This document shows positions 51,517-60,612 of a DNA stretch of 64,000 bases, piece by piece (the first letter of the stretch is position 1; the number at the start of each line of letters is the position of its first letter). This DNA comes from Clostridiales bacterium. Lineage in GTDB: Bacteria; Bacillota; Clostridia; Lachnospirales; Lachnospiraceae. Position numbers and translations under genes: made by a program. The stretch is from the NCBI GenBank assembly GCA_018376135.1, contig JAHABX010000002.1, positions 1-64,000 on the forward strand, given 5' to 3'. Under the pieces are notes generated by a model, which was not told where the DNA came from, did not search any database, and was given only the letters and a program-made list of their open reading frames with translations.

Positions 51517-52582
51517 CGAGCACCACCGCCTCCTCATCCTCAGATTCCGGCTTATGCATGATCTGGATATTGAACGGGTCGACCCGGATGCTGACCGGCT
51601 CCCCCACAGGATGCATCTTCGTGCTCTGTACCAGCCATTCCCGTCCGCATGCCTCCACTTCCATCTCGTAATGGACTCCCTTGAAGATCATATGGGAGAC
51701 TACACCGTCCACGATACCCTCTCCGGGAGCGCCAAGCTCCACATCCTCGGGACGGATGACCACATCCACGGGTTTATTGCGTCCAAAGCCGGTATCTACA
51801 CAGGGGAAGATGGTTCCGAGGATCTTTACCACCTTATCCTCGATCATTGTGCCGGGGAAGATATTGCTGTCGCCGATAAAGTCTGCCACAAAGGCATTCT
51901 TGGGTTCGTTGTAGATGTCTTCCGGAGTTCCGATCTGCTGGATATAGCCCTGATTCATGACGACGATCGTGTCGGACATGGTCAGCGCCTCCTCCTGGTC
52001 ATGGGTGACATAGACGAAGGTGATGCCCAGCTCGTTTTTCATACGGATCAGTTCATACTGCATCTCCTGGCGGAGCTTTAAGTCCAGGGCACCCAGAGGC
52101 TCGTCAAGAAGGAGTACCCTGGGTTCATTTACGATGGCACGGGCAATGGCGATACGCTGCTGTTGTCCGCCGCTTAGGGATTCCGGCATACGCTTCTCAA
52201 AACCGTCCAGATTGACCAGCTTTAAGGCATATTTGATCTTGTCATCAATATAGGTCTTGCTTTTGCCGCTGATCTTCAGACCGAAGGCGATATTTTCCGC
52301 AATGGTCATATGAGTAAAGAGCGCGTATTTCTGGAAGACCGTGTTCAGGTTTCTCTTGTTTGGAGGAAGGCTGGTAATATCCTGTCCGTCAAAGATCACA
52401 CGACCCTGATCCGGTGTCTCAAACCCGCCCAGAATACGTAAGGTCGTGGTCTTGCCGCAGCCGCTGGGACCTAACAGGGTCAGAAATTCATTTTCATTAA
52501 AATAAAGATTCAGATCATCCAGTACCGGATGTCCGTCATAAATTTTCGTAATATGCTGAAGATCAATTAATCGATGATTCAT
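51509..52582 (-). CDS. potA: Spermidine/putrescine ABC ATPase PotA
   Basis: 357 residues. Walker A GPSGCGKTT, signature LSGGQQQR, Walker B LLLDEPLGALD, H-loop VTHDQEEA, and a C-terminal TOBE domain from about residue 270. It drives polyamine import. AAAGGAG lies before the ATG at 52582. Confidence 0.96.
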   Translation of the reverse strand: MNHRLIDLQHITKIYDGHPVLDDLNLYFNENEFLTLLGPSGCGKTTTLRILGGFETPDQGRVIFDGQDITSLPPNKRNLNTVFQKYALFTHMTIAENIAFGLKISGKSKTYIDDKIKYALKLVNLDGFEKRMPESLSGGQQQRIAIARAIVNEPRVLLLDEPLGALDLKLRQEMQYELIRMKNELGITFVYVTHDQEEALTMSDTIVVMNQGYIQQIGTPEDIYNEPKNAFVADFIGDSNIFPGTMIEDKVVKILGTIFPCVDTGFGRNKPVDVVIRPEDVELGAPGEGIVDGVVSHMIFKGVHYEMEVEACGREWLVQSTKMHPVGEPVSIRVDPFNIQIMHKPESEDEEAVVLDV

Positions 52583-52624
52583 GGAAATCTCCTTTGTATA
52601 TGGTATGATGGGTTAAGGAGCGGT

Positions 52625-53164
52625 CTAAAAGTTCGGCGGGGTGCTTACCCACAAAAAGACAGCGCCGCCCTTTTCTCCGGCAGAGATATAATGGCTGGCT
52701 GAGGGGGTGAAGTAGAAAGCTTCGCCTCTTTTTGCCTTATACCGTTTTCCGCCCAGATGGATCGTAATGCTTCCCTGCAGGACATATCCGAATTCTTCTC
52801 CCTCGTGAGGGGTGTCAGGATAGGTAGAGCCGCCCGGAGAAAGGGTGACCCGGATGGGCTCCATGGCATTTTTCTGGGCATTGGGAATGATCCATTCAAT
52901 CTTGTTGTTCAGTTCCGTGTCGTATTTCTCAAAATAATCCGTGTCATGAAAGACGATCTGCTCATCGGCATCGTCGCTGAAGAATTCCTTCAGGTCTGTT
53001 CCGAGACTTTGAAGGATGTCTACCAGTGTAGCGATGGAAGGGGAGGTCAGATCCCGCTCAAGCTGGGAGATGAATCCTTTGGACAGCTCGCAGCGGTCTG
53101 CAAGCTCCTCCTGTGTAAGACCCTTCATGACACGAAGCTCTTTAATCTTGGGTCCGATGTTCAT
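52625..53164 (-). CDS. HTH-cupin regulator of the polyamine operon
   Basis: 179 residues from ATG 53164 (GGAGG upstream). An XRE-type helix-turn-helix (KIKELRVMKGLTQEELADRCELSKGFISQLERD) is joined to a C-terminal cupin domain (HEGEEFGYVLQGSITIHLGG, AFYFTPSASHYI). PuuR-like proteins of this build bind polyamines or related ligands. It is the first gene of the pot operon and probably represses it when polyamines are plentiful. Confidence 0.9.
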   Translation of the reverse strand: MNIGPKIKELRVMKGLTQEELADRCELSKGFISQLERDLTSPSIATLVDILQSLGTDLKEFFSDDADEQIVFHDTDYFEKYDTELNNKIEWIIPNAQKNAMEPIRVTLSPGGSTYPDTPHEGEEFGYVLQGSITIHLGGKRYKAKRGEAFYFTPSASHYISAGEKGGAVFLWVSTPPNF

Positions 53165-53220
53165 AATTCCCTCCATTTTCGTATGTTTAAACAAAAAGTT
53201 TAATAACACTAAACGAATAT

Positions 53221-53249
53221 AATATATACAAGAAAGTGCCAGATGTCAA
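53221..53249 (-). promoter_or_regulatory. Promoter of the pot operon
   Basis: On the minus strand TTGACA (53249-53244) and TATATT (53226-53221) are 17 bases apart, about 57 bases before the regulator gene. ACGAATAT at 53213-53220 and its inverse ATATTCGT at 53263-53270 flank it and could be regulator half-sites. Confidence 0.7.
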
Positions 53250-53370
53250 TTGTTTTTTCTGCATATTCGTAGTAAAATATTTATGGCTGCCCGGAACCGT
53301 GAAAAATATCGGATGCAGACCGTGTCAGAGGTTCCGGACATTGAGAAATGAATGAGGACGGAGAGCGGAT

Positions 53371-53904
53371 ATGAGCAGATATTTTCCTTTGTTTCTGGAT
53401 ATTTCCAATAAGAAGATCAACGTCTACGGAGCCGGCAGGATTGCCTCCAGAAGAGTGGGGACATTGCTGGCTTTTGCGCCGCTTTTGACGGTTTTTGCGC
53501 CGGAGGCTTCAGAAGGGATCCTGGAGGCTGCAGAAGAGGGAAGGCTCATATATAAGAAGGAGTCCTATCGCAGAGGGAGCATCGGAGCAGACGTCTTTCT
53601 GGTGCTGGCGGCGACGGATGAAGACTCCGTCAATGAAGAAATCTGCCGGGAGTGCCGGTCCAAGGGGATACTGGTCAATGTGTGCAGTGACAGGACGTTA
53701 TGCGATTTTCAGTTTCCGGGGATCGCAGCAAAAGGAGATCTGGTAGTCGGCATCAATGCCGGAGGGATGGATCACCATATGGCAAAGACCTGGACAGACA
53801 GAATACGAAAAGAGGTAGAAGAGGATGGATATGACAATCAGACCGAGACGGCTTCGGACGACGGCAAATCTGAGAAAGATGGTGCGGGAGACCAGAATGG
53901 ATAA
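53371..53904 (+). CDS. Precorrin-2 dehydrogenase (CysG N-terminal / Met8 type)
   Basis: 177 residues. An N-terminal Rossmann fold (VYGAGRIASRRVGTL, DVFLVLAATDEDSVNEEIC) and the dimer part (DFQFPGIAAKGDLVVGINAGG) convert precorrin-2 to sirohydrochlorin for siroheme or cobalamin. The end is a low-complexity acidic tail (EDGYDNQTETASDDGK) coded within the first 74 to 80 bases of hemB in another frame. Confidence 0.87.
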   Translation: MSRYFPLFLDISNKKINVYGAGRIASRRVGTLLAFAPLLTVFAPEASEGILEAAEEGRLIYKKESYRRGSIGADVFLVLAATDEDSVNEEICRECRSKGILVNVCSDRTLCDFQFPGIAAKGDLVVGINAGGMDHHMAKTWTDRIRKEVEEDGYDNQTETASDDGKSEKDGAGDQNG

Positions 53905-54808
53905 AAGCTCCCTTGTATACCCTATGTTTGTTATGGAGGGAGAAAATATCAAAGAGGAGATTCCGACCATGCCGGGGCAGTTCCGCTACAGCGTGGACCG
54001 TATGCCGGAGATTCTGTGTGAGATGGCTGATGCGGGGGTCGGCAGCGTGATGCTGTTCGGCATTCCGGATCACAAGGATGCACAGGGAAGTCAGGCATAT
54101 GCCTGTGACGGTATTGTCCAGAAGGCGCTGGAGAAGGCAAAAAAGGAAGTGCCGGATCTGTATTATATTGGAGATGTGTGTATGTGCGAGTACACAAGCC
54201 ACGGACACTGCGGGATCCTGAAAGGGGAATATGTGGACAATGACCTGACCCTTGAAAAGCTTGCACAGATCGCAGTGTCGCAGGTGCAGGCAGGGGCAGA
54301 CATGGTGGCGCCCTCTGATATGATGGACGGACATATCCGGGCAATCCGGGAGGGGCTGGATCTGCGGGGCTTTGTGACAACACCGATCATGTCCTATGCA
54401 GTAAAATACGCATCTGCATTCTATGGTCCGTTCCGGGATGCGGCAGGCAGTGCGCCTGCGTTCGGAGACAGGAAAAGCTATCAGATGGATTACCATAACC
54501 GCAGAGAGGGTATGAAGGAGGCTCTTCTGGATATTCAGGAGGGAGCCGATATTATCATGGTGAAACCGGCCATGTCCTATCTGGATATGGTGCGTGAGAT
54601 CAAGGATGCCACCAGCGTGCCCATGGCGGCATACAGCGTCAGCGGTGAATATGCCATGGTGAAGGCAGCGGCGGAGCTGGGCTATGTGGACGAGGCAGCG
54701 ATCCTGTGCGAGATGGCAGCCGGTGCTTATCGGGCAGGTGTGGATATTTATATGACCTATTATGCAAAGGAGCTTGCATATTTCATGGATGAAGGGAGGA
54801 TCGGCTGA
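53831..54808 (+). CDS. hemB: Delta-aminolevulinic acid dehydratase
   Basis: 325 residues from ATG 53831 (GAGG six bases upstream; ATG 53825 also possible). It joins two aminolevulinate molecules to porphobilinogen. Schiff-base lysine regions PIMSYAVKYASAFYGPFR and IMVKPAMSYLD are present; CMCEYTSHGHC supplies the three cysteines of a zinc-dependent enzyme. The start lies deep inside the upstream gene, so the two are coupled. Confidence 0.95.
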   Translation: MTIRPRRLRTTANLRKMVRETRMDKSSLVYPMFVMEGENIKEEIPTMPGQFRYSVDRMPEILCEMADAGVGSVMLFGIPDHKDAQGSQAYACDGIVQKALEKAKKEVPDLYYIGDVCMCEYTSHGHCGILKGEYVDNDLTLEKLAQIAVSQVQAGADMVAPSDMMDGHIRAIREGLDLRGFVTTPIMSYAVKYASAFYGPFRDAAGSAPAFGDRKSYQMDYHNRREGMKEALLDIQEGADIIMVKPAMSYLDMVREIKDATSVPMAAYSVSGEYAMVKAAAELGYVDEAAILCEMAAGAYRAGVDIYMTYYAKELAYFMDEGRIG

Positions 54809-56085
54809 TGGGAAGATCAGAGGAATTATTTAAAGAGGCGGTGACCCTGATTCCGGGAGGCGTGAACTCTCCGGTGAGGGCATTTCAGTCAGTAGGAATG
54901 ACGCCCCGGTTTATCGATTCTGCCAGAGGGGCTTATCTGACGGATGCGGACGGGAAGCGTTATCTGGATTACATCGGGTCATGGGGGCCCATGATCCTGG
55001 GACATGCCAATTCTATGGTGCTGGAAAAGGTGGCTGAAGCATGTCAGAAGGGCTTGAGCTTTGGTGCTGCCACAGAGGCTGAGGTGGATATGGCACGTCT
55101 GATCTGCAGCATGGTTCCGTCTGTAGAGATGGTGCGCATGGTGAATTCCGGTACGGAGGCGGTCATGAGCGCAGTCCGGGCGGCAAGGGGCTATACAGGC
55201 AGAAATAAGATCGTAAAGTTTGAGGGCTGCTACCATGGGCACAGCGACGCCATGCTGGTGAAAGCCGGATCCGGTGTGATGACAGCCGGAGTACCGGACA
55301 GTGCCGGGGTTCCGGAGGGCTGTACCCAGGATACTCTGTCAGCGGTATATAACGATATTTCCGGTGTGGAAGCATTGTTCGATGCATGCGGTCCGCAGAT
55401 CGCAGCAGTGATCGTTGAACCGGTGGGAGCCAATATGGGAGTGGTTCCGCCAAAGGAGGGGTTCCTTGAGAAGCTTCGGGAGCTGTGTACGGCAAACGGC
55501 ACTGTGCTGATCTTCGATGAGGTGATCACCGGTTTCCGGCTGGGACGTGCAGGCGCACAGGAATATTTTGGCATACAGGCGGATCTGACCACTTATGGCA
55601 AGATCATAGGAGGCGGCATGCCGGTAGGCGCCTACGGCGGCAGAAGAGAGATCATGGAGGTGGTGTCTCCGGTGGGGAATGTCTATCAGGCAGGAACTCT
55701 GAGCGGCAATCCGGTGGCAATGGCAGCAGGACTGGCGCAGCTTACTTATCTGAACGGGCATCCGGAAGTGTATGAGAAGCTTGCGCAGATGGGAGAGATC
55801 TTATACGGAGGCATGAGGAGACTGTGTGAAGAACTGGAGCTTCCCTGTCAGGTGAATTATACGGGCTCTCTTGGCTGCATGTTCTTTACTCCGGACCCGG
55901 TGACGGATTATACCAGTGCGAAGAGATCCGACACAAAAGCATTCACCGGATATTTCCGTCATATGCTGGAGAACGGCATCTGCGTGGCGCCGTCCCAGTT
56001 TGAGGCAATGTTCCTGTCCGCAGCACATACGGAGGAGGATATTCAGTATACACTGGAGACCATGAGAAGATATTTTGTAAAATAA
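54808..56085 (+). CDS. hemL: Glutamate-1-semialdehyde 2,1-aminomutase
   Basis: 425 residues, full length. PLP-dependent class III aminotransferase motifs: NSPVRAF, MVNSGTEAVMSAVRAARGYTG, FDEVITGFR and TYGKIIGGGMPVGAYGG with the PLP lysine. It makes aminolevulinate in the C5 route. ATG overlaps the hemB stop by one base. Confidence 0.96.
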   Translation: MGRSEELFKEAVTLIPGGVNSPVRAFQSVGMTPRFIDSARGAYLTDADGKRYLDYIGSWGPMILGHANSMVLEKVAEACQKGLSFGAATEAEVDMARLICSMVPSVEMVRMVNSGTEAVMSAVRAARGYTGRNKIVKFEGCYHGHSDAMLVKAGSGVMTAGVPDSAGVPEGCTQDTLSAVYNDISGVEALFDACGPQIAAVIVEPVGANMGVVPPKEGFLEKLRELCTANGTVLIFDEVITGFRLGRAGAQEYFGIQADLTTYGKIIGGGMPVGAYGGRREIMEVVSPVGNVYQAGTLSGNPVAMAAGLAQLTYLNGHPEVYEKLAQMGEILYGGMRRLCEELELPCQVNYTGSLGCMFFTPDPVTDYTSAKRSDTKAFTGYFRHMLENGICVAPSQFEAMFLSAAHTEEDIQYTLETMRRYFVK

Positions 56086-56095
56086 CCAAAAACCC

Positions 56096-56124
56096 TTAAC
56101 AAAATCATAAAAATATGGTACTAT
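56096..56124 (+). promoter_or_regulatory. Promoter of the lactonase-like gene
   Basis: TTAACA at 56096-56101 and TACTAT at 56119-56124 with 17-base spacing, about 80 bases before the next start. Confidence 0.65.
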
Positions 56125-56206
56125 TTTTATAGCTATGAGCAGTGCATGAGCTGCACTGCAGAATCAGAAATGATCTGGAAATGCCGGACGAGAGGAGCAG
56201 CCATAC

Positions 56207-57265
56207 ATGGAACAGAAAAAATATGTGGCTTATGTGGGTACCTACACCCACGGCAGCAGTAAGGGCATTTATATCTATGACCTGGACGTGGAGAACGGAC
56301 AGGCGGTAGAGCGGAAGGTGATTCCCATCAACAATCCTTCCTATATTAAGAAATCACACAACGGAAAGTATCTCTATTCCATCTCGGATGAGGGAGTCCA
56401 GTCCTTCCGGATTCTTCCGGACGGAGATCTGGAGCCTATGAACAGTGCATCCATCTGCGGTATGCGGGGCTGCTATCTTTCCACAGACCGGGATGATAAG
56501 TATCTCTTTGTGGGCGGCTGGCATGACGGCAAGGTGACGATCATGCGTCTGAATGAGGACGGCACCATTGGAGAGATGACGGATGAGATCTTCCACAAGG
56601 GGCTTGGCAGTGTGGCAGAGCGGAATTTCCGCCCCCATGTGAACTGTGTGAATATTACGCCGGATCAGAAGTACCTGTGTGCAGTGGATCTGGGCGTGGA
56701 TCAGGTGAAGATCTATAAGTTCAATTATGAGACCGGCAAGATCAAGCTGGTGGATATGCTCCGCTGTGAGCTGGAGAGTGCACCGCGGATCATCAAGTTC
56801 AGCCCGGATGGCAGATTTGCCTATCTGATCTGTGAGCTGAAGAATTATATCAGTGTATATTCCTATAAGGATGGTCCGAGAGGACCGATATTTGAACTGG
56901 TACAGACCATTTCTACGCTGAACAATTACCATTCCAAGGGAAGCGCCGCATGTGTGCTGCGTTTTTCCAGAGACTGGAAATACGTGTTGTGCTCCAATGC
57001 AGGGGACAACAGTATGGGAATTTTCAGTATAGACAACGAGACAGGAATGCTCGAGAAGATATGCATCCTTCCGGTCAGCGGAGATTATCCGAAAGCAGGA
57101 GATTTCTTCCCGGACAACCGTCATATTATGTCGCTGAACCATGAGTCCAATACCATGACAATCTTTCGGATCAATTTTGAGAAGAAGTATTTCAGTATGT
57201 GGGGCAAGCCGCTGAAGGTAGAGACCCCGAACTGCATCCTTGTGTCAGAGGTGCAGGAGAACTAA
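56207..57265 (+). CDS. Lactonase-family beta-propeller protein
   Basis: 352 residues without signal peptide. The N-terminal YVGTYTHGSSKGIYIYDLD and repeated propeller units (VNCVNITPDQKYLCAVDLG, PRIIKFSPDGRFAYLICEL, HSKGSAACVLRFSRDWKYVLCSNAG) match the PF10282 seven-bladed family of 6-phosphogluconolactonase Pgl. The real substrate is uncertain for Clostridia members. Single gene with its own promoter. Confidence 0.85.
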   Translation: MEQKKYVAYVGTYTHGSSKGIYIYDLDVENGQAVERKVIPINNPSYIKKSHNGKYLYSISDEGVQSFRILPDGDLEPMNSASICGMRGCYLSTDRDDKYLFVGGWHDGKVTIMRLNEDGTIGEMTDEIFHKGLGSVAERNFRPHVNCVNITPDQKYLCAVDLGVDQVKIYKFNYETGKIKLVDMLRCELESAPRIIKFSPDGRFAYLICELKNYISVYSYKDGPRGPIFELVQTISTLNNYHSKGSAACVLRFSRDWKYVLCSNAGDNSMGIFSIDNETGMLEKICILPVSGDYPKAGDFFPDNRHIMSLNHESNTMTIFRINFEKKYFSMWGKPLKVETPNCILVSEVQEN

Positions 57266-57326
57266 CAGAAAGTAAAGCTGCAGAAGCGGCATTTACAATT
57301 ATATACAAGAAAAGGAGAATGATAAT

Positions 57327-57893
57327 ATGAATTTTATCGTTGAAACATCTGCTCGTCACGTACATGTTACCCAGGAGGATCTGGAGGTTTTATTCGGAGC
57401 AGGCTATCAGCTCACCAAGAAGAAGGATCTTTCCCAGCCGGGACAGTATGCCTCCAATGAGAAAGTAAAAGTAGTAGGACCGAAGAGTGAGATGAGCGCA
57501 TCCATCTTAGGACCGGTTCGTCCGGCAAGCCAGGTGGAGATCTCCCTGACGGACGCACGCAGTCTTGGTCTTACCGCTCCGGTTCGTGAGTCCGGAGATA
57601 TCGCAGGAAGCGGCGCATGCAAGCTGGTTGGACCCTGCGGTGAAGTAGAGCTGAAGGAGGGTGTGATCGCAGCAAAGCGTCATATCCATGCAACTCCGGA
57701 AGATGCTGAAAAGCTCGGCGTTCAGGATAAGGATGTGGTATCTGTTAAGATCGATACGGACGGCAGAAGCCTTGTGTTTGGTGACGTGGTTGTACGTGTA
57801 AGCCCGAAATTCGCTCTGGCTATGCACATCGATACTGATGAGTCCAATGCGGCAGGATGCGGAAGAGAAGTATACGGTGAGATCGTAAAATAG
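57327..57893 (+). CDS. pduL: PduL-type phosphate acyltransferase
   Basis: 188 residues. Two PduL beta-barrel halves with the zinc-binding histidines in ARHVHV and AAKRHIHA, and LGPVRPASQVEIS. It converts acetyl-CoA (or propionyl-CoA) to the acyl phosphate. There is no N-terminal microcompartment targeting peptide, and it sits next to ackA, so it is likely the housekeeping phosphotransacetylase here. Confidence 0.93.
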   Translation: MNFIVETSARHVHVTQEDLEVLFGAGYQLTKKKDLSQPGQYASNEKVKVVGPKSEMSASILGPVRPASQVEISLTDARSLGLTAPVRESGDIAGSGACKLVGPCGEVELKEGVIAAKRHIHATPEDAEKLGVQDKDVVSVKIDTDGRSLVFGDVVVRVSPKFALAMHIDTDESNAAGCGREVYGEIVK

Positions 57894-57974
57894 GATCGAA
57901 AGGCAATGAGCAGTGCAAAGACCCAGGTCATGACAGCGCTGCCAGCTATAAAAAAATTAGGAGAATACATAAAC

Positions 57975-59171
57975 ATGAAGATTTTAGTTATTAACTGCGG
58001 AAGCTCCTCCCTGAAATATCAGCTGATCGATATGGATGATGAGAGCGTAGTAGCAAAGGGACTTTGTGAGAGAATCGGTATTGAAGGTTCCAAGCTGACA
58101 CATCAGCCGGCAGGCAAGGACAAGTTTGTGATCGAGCAGCCAATGCCGGATCACAAGGTAGCAATCGGTCTGGTTCTGGATGCACTGCAGGATGCAGAGC
58201 ATGGTGTTGTTAAGAGCACGGATGAGATCGCTGCAGTTGGTCATCGTGTACTGCACGGAGGAACCACCTACTGCGAGTCTATCGTGGTAAATGAGGATGT
58301 GAAGAAGGTCATCAGAGAGTGCTTTGACTTAGGACCGCTGCACAATCCGGCGAACCTGATGGGTATTGAGGCATGTGAGGCAGTTATGCCGGGCAAGGCG
58401 AATGTAGCTGTATGGGATACCGCTTTTGGTATGGCTATGCCGGAGAAAGCATATCTTTACGCAATTCCTCATGAGTACTATGAGAAGTACAGCATCCGCA
58501 GATACGGCTTCCACGGAACCAGCCATATGTTCGTGTCCGGAGAGGCAATTAAATTCGCCGGTCTGGATCCGGAGAATGCAAAGGTGATCGTATGTCATCT
58601 GGGCAACGGTGCAAGTATTTCTGCTTCCATCGGCGGCAAGTGCGTGGATACCAGTATGGGACTTACCCCTCTGGAAGGTCTGATCATGGGAACCAGAAGC
58701 GGTGACATTGATCCGGCTGTCTGCCAGTTCATCTGCAACAAAGAGGGTATCGATATCAACGAGATGCTGAATATCCTGAATAAGAAATCTGGTGTACTGG
58801 GCATGAGCGGCGGCGTATCCAGCGACTTCCGTGACATTGAAAGTGCAAAGGAAGAAGGCAATCATCTGGCAGAGGTAGCTCTGGATGCATTTATCTATCG
58901 TGTGGCTAAATACATCGGCGCTTACACCGCAGCTATGAACGGTGTTGACGCGATCGCATTTACCGCAGGTGTTGGTGAGAATGACAAGAAGAGCAGAAAA
59001 GCAATCTGCGAATATCTGGGATACCTGGGCGTGAAGATCGATGATGAAGCAAATGATGTCCGCGGCGAGAGAAGAATGATCTCCGCAGCAGACTCCAAGG
59101 TAAAGGTAATGCTTCTTCCGACTAACGAGGAGCTTGCAATTGCAAGAGAGACTCTGAGACTGACCAAATAG
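57975..59171 (+). CDS. ackA: Acetate kinase
   Basis: 398 residues from ATG 57975 (AGGAG upstream). ASKHA motifs: VINCGSSSLKYQL, GHRVLHGG, RRYGFHGTSHM, HLGNGASISA and TAGVGEND. It forms ATP and acetate from acetyl phosphate, completing the pathway with PduL. A strong terminator follows. Confidence 0.97.
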   Translation: MKILVINCGSSSLKYQLIDMDDESVVAKGLCERIGIEGSKLTHQPAGKDKFVIEQPMPDHKVAIGLVLDALQDAEHGVVKSTDEIAAVGHRVLHGGTTYCESIVVNEDVKKVIRECFDLGPLHNPANLMGIEACEAVMPGKANVAVWDTAFGMAMPEKAYLYAIPHEYYEKYSIRRYGFHGTSHMFVSGEAIKFAGLDPENAKVIVCHLGNGASISASIGGKCVDTSMGLTPLEGLIMGTRSGDIDPAVCQFICNKEGIDINEMLNILNKKSGVLGMSGGVSSDFRDIESAKEEGNHLAEVALDAFIYRVAKYIGAYTAAMNGVDAIAFTAGVGENDKKSRKAICEYLGYLGVKIDDEANDVRGERRMISAADSKVKVMLLPTNEELAIARETLRLTK

Positions 59172-59194
59172 TCCATATATATGAGTATTATGAG

Positions 59195-59223
59195 CAGCAG
59201 GTTCTTAGGAACCTGCTGTTTTT
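59195..59223 (+). terminator. Terminator after ackA
   Basis: CAGCAGGTTC at 59195-59204 pairs with GAACCTGCTG at 59209-59218 around a TTAG loop, followed by five Ts. Confidence 0.92.
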
Positions 59224-59254
59224 GAAGACGTGCCGCTTTTTTTGTAAAAATCCC

Positions 59255-59285
59255 TTGACCTTATACTTACTATATCCCCTATACT
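59255..59285 (+). promoter_or_regulatory. MerR-type promoter with 19-base spacer
   Basis: TTGACC at 59255-59260 and TATACT at 59280-59285 are separated by 19 bases, the over-long spacing typical of promoters that MerR proteins untwist. It lies 32 bases before the MerR gene, fitting autoregulation. Confidence 0.7.
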
Positions 59286-59316
59286 CAGCTTACAGGAAAG
59301 CAAGGAGGAAGAGACA

Positions 59317-60156
59317 TTGAACATTCATGAGCTGGAAAAGAGGACCGGCGTCACAAAACAGAACATCCGTTTCTATGAGAAGAAGGAGCTTCTTCATCCA
59401 TCGAGAAATTCCGGGAACAATTACCGGGAATATACAGAAGAGGACGTGCAGATGCTCCAGATCATCAAGATCCTGCGGAAGCTGGATATCTCTATTGAAG
59501 ATATTCGGACCGTCCTGGATGGTCAGGTGCCGCTTGAGCGGGTGATGAAAAAGCAGCTGGAAACCATGCAGGAGAAGCAAAAGGAGCTGGATGCGGGCAT
59601 CCGTATCTGCCAGAGCCTGCTTCACACGGAGCTGGAGGAGCTGGACCCGGATCAGGTGCTTCAGAAAATGGATGAGCTGGAAAGGAAGGGAGGCAGATTT
59701 ATGGAAATTATCAATGATTACAAAAAAGTGGCAAGGGCGGAGCATCAGAAGGAGTTTTCCTTTATGCCGGATACCATGGTCCAGAATAAGAGGGAGTTCA
59801 CGGAAGCATTGCTGCAGTATGCCGAAGAGAACAACCTGAATCTGGTCATTACCAAGGAAAGCATGTACCCGGTATTTGAGATTGACGGGGTAGAATACAC
59901 TGCCTGGAGGGAGTTTCGGAAGACCCGTTTCCCGGCGGCAGTCATCCATTGTACCATGACTCATCCGGAGGAAGCAGATGCAAAGACCAGGGATGTACCA
60001 AAGGGACGGAAAATGTGGATGAGATTTTTTAACCGTTATATGGCGGTCATATTTGTCACCCTGTTTCTGCTGCTTACAGAGCGTCCTCTGTGGCTGGCGG
60101 CAGTGGTGGCAGTTGGGACGGGACCGATCATCTACTGGACCTGCCGGGGCAGATGA
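59317..60156 (+). CDS. MerR-family regulator with C-terminal membrane helices
   Basis: 279 residues from a TTG start (AAGGAGG upstream). N-terminal MerR winged helix (IHELEKRTGVTKQNIRFYEKKELLHPSR, NYREYTEEDVQML), a dimerising coiled coil (about 75-125), a middle domain with EFSFMPDTM and YPVFEIDGVEYTAWRE, and two hydrophobic segments near 244-275 (MAVIFVTLFLLL and LAAVVAVGTGPIIYW). It appears fixed in the membrane, which is unusual for MerR. Ligand unknown. Confidence 0.85.
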   Translation: MNIHELEKRTGVTKQNIRFYEKKELLHPSRNSGNNYREYTEEDVQMLQIIKILRKLDISIEDIRTVLDGQVPLERVMKKQLETMQEKQKELDAGIRICQSLLHTELEELDPDQVLQKMDELERKGGRFMEIINDYKKVARAEHQKEFSFMPDTMVQNKREFTEALLQYAEENNLNLVITKESMYPVFEIDGVEYTAWREFRKTRFPAAVIHCTMTHPEEADAKTRDVPKGRKMWMRFFNRYMAVIFVTLFLLLTERPLWLAAVVAVGTGPIIYWTCRGR

Positions 60157-60206
60157 TCCGAGGAATTTATCCGGAGATTTTGTGTATAAGTTTTATGAAA
60201 AATTGC

Positions 60207-60235
60207 TTGACATCACCAGATATGGTATGTATAAT
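60207..60235 (+). promoter_or_regulatory. Consensus promoter of rpmF
   Basis: TTGACA at 60207-60212 and TATAAT at 60230-60235 with 17-base spacing: a perfect sigma-A promoter, about 80 bases before the L32 gene. Confidence 0.85.
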
Positions 60236-60316
60236 ATAACAAGTGTGAACAAGCTGGAATGGTTATAACTCCGGCAATGACGAATGAAAGAGAAAAACAT
60301 AGAGGAGGTGTAACCT

Positions 60317-60496
60317 ATGTCTATTTGTCCAAAGAATAAATCTTCTAAGGGAAGAAGAGATAAGAGAAGAGCAAACTGGAAGATGAGTGCTCCGAACTTG
60401 GTAAAATGCAGCAAATGCGGCGCTCTTATGATGCCTCATAGAGTATGCAAGGCTTGCGGTTCTTACAACAAGAAGGAAATCATTGCAGTTGATTAA
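60317..60496 (+). CDS. rpmF: Ribosomal protein L32
   Basis: 59 residues. It begins MSICPKNKSSKGRRDKRRAN and has the zinc-binding pairs CSKC and CKAC, so this is the zinc-ribbon form of L32. GGAGGTG lies before the ATG and a strong terminator follows. It is alone, without the yceD, plsX or acpP neighbours that are common in Firmicutes. Confidence 0.97.
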   Translation: MSICPKNKSSKGRRDKRRANWKMSAPNLVKCSKCGALMMPHRVCKACGSYNKKEIIAVD

Positions 60497-60516
60497 TTCA
60501 AATATCTGAATGAATA

Positions 60517-60549
60517 AAACCCCGTATCGGATTCGATACGGGGTTTTTT
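60517..60549 (+). terminator. Terminator after rpmF
   Basis: CCCCGTATCG pairs with CGATACGGGG, followed by six Ts; a run of As on the 5' side makes it usable in both directions, also for the convergent regulator gene. Confidence 0.93.
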
Positions 60550-60612
60550 ATGTGGATCATACGGTTTCGGATCCCGCTGCCGGATACGGTCAGGAGTCCG
60601 GCAGCAGGAAAA

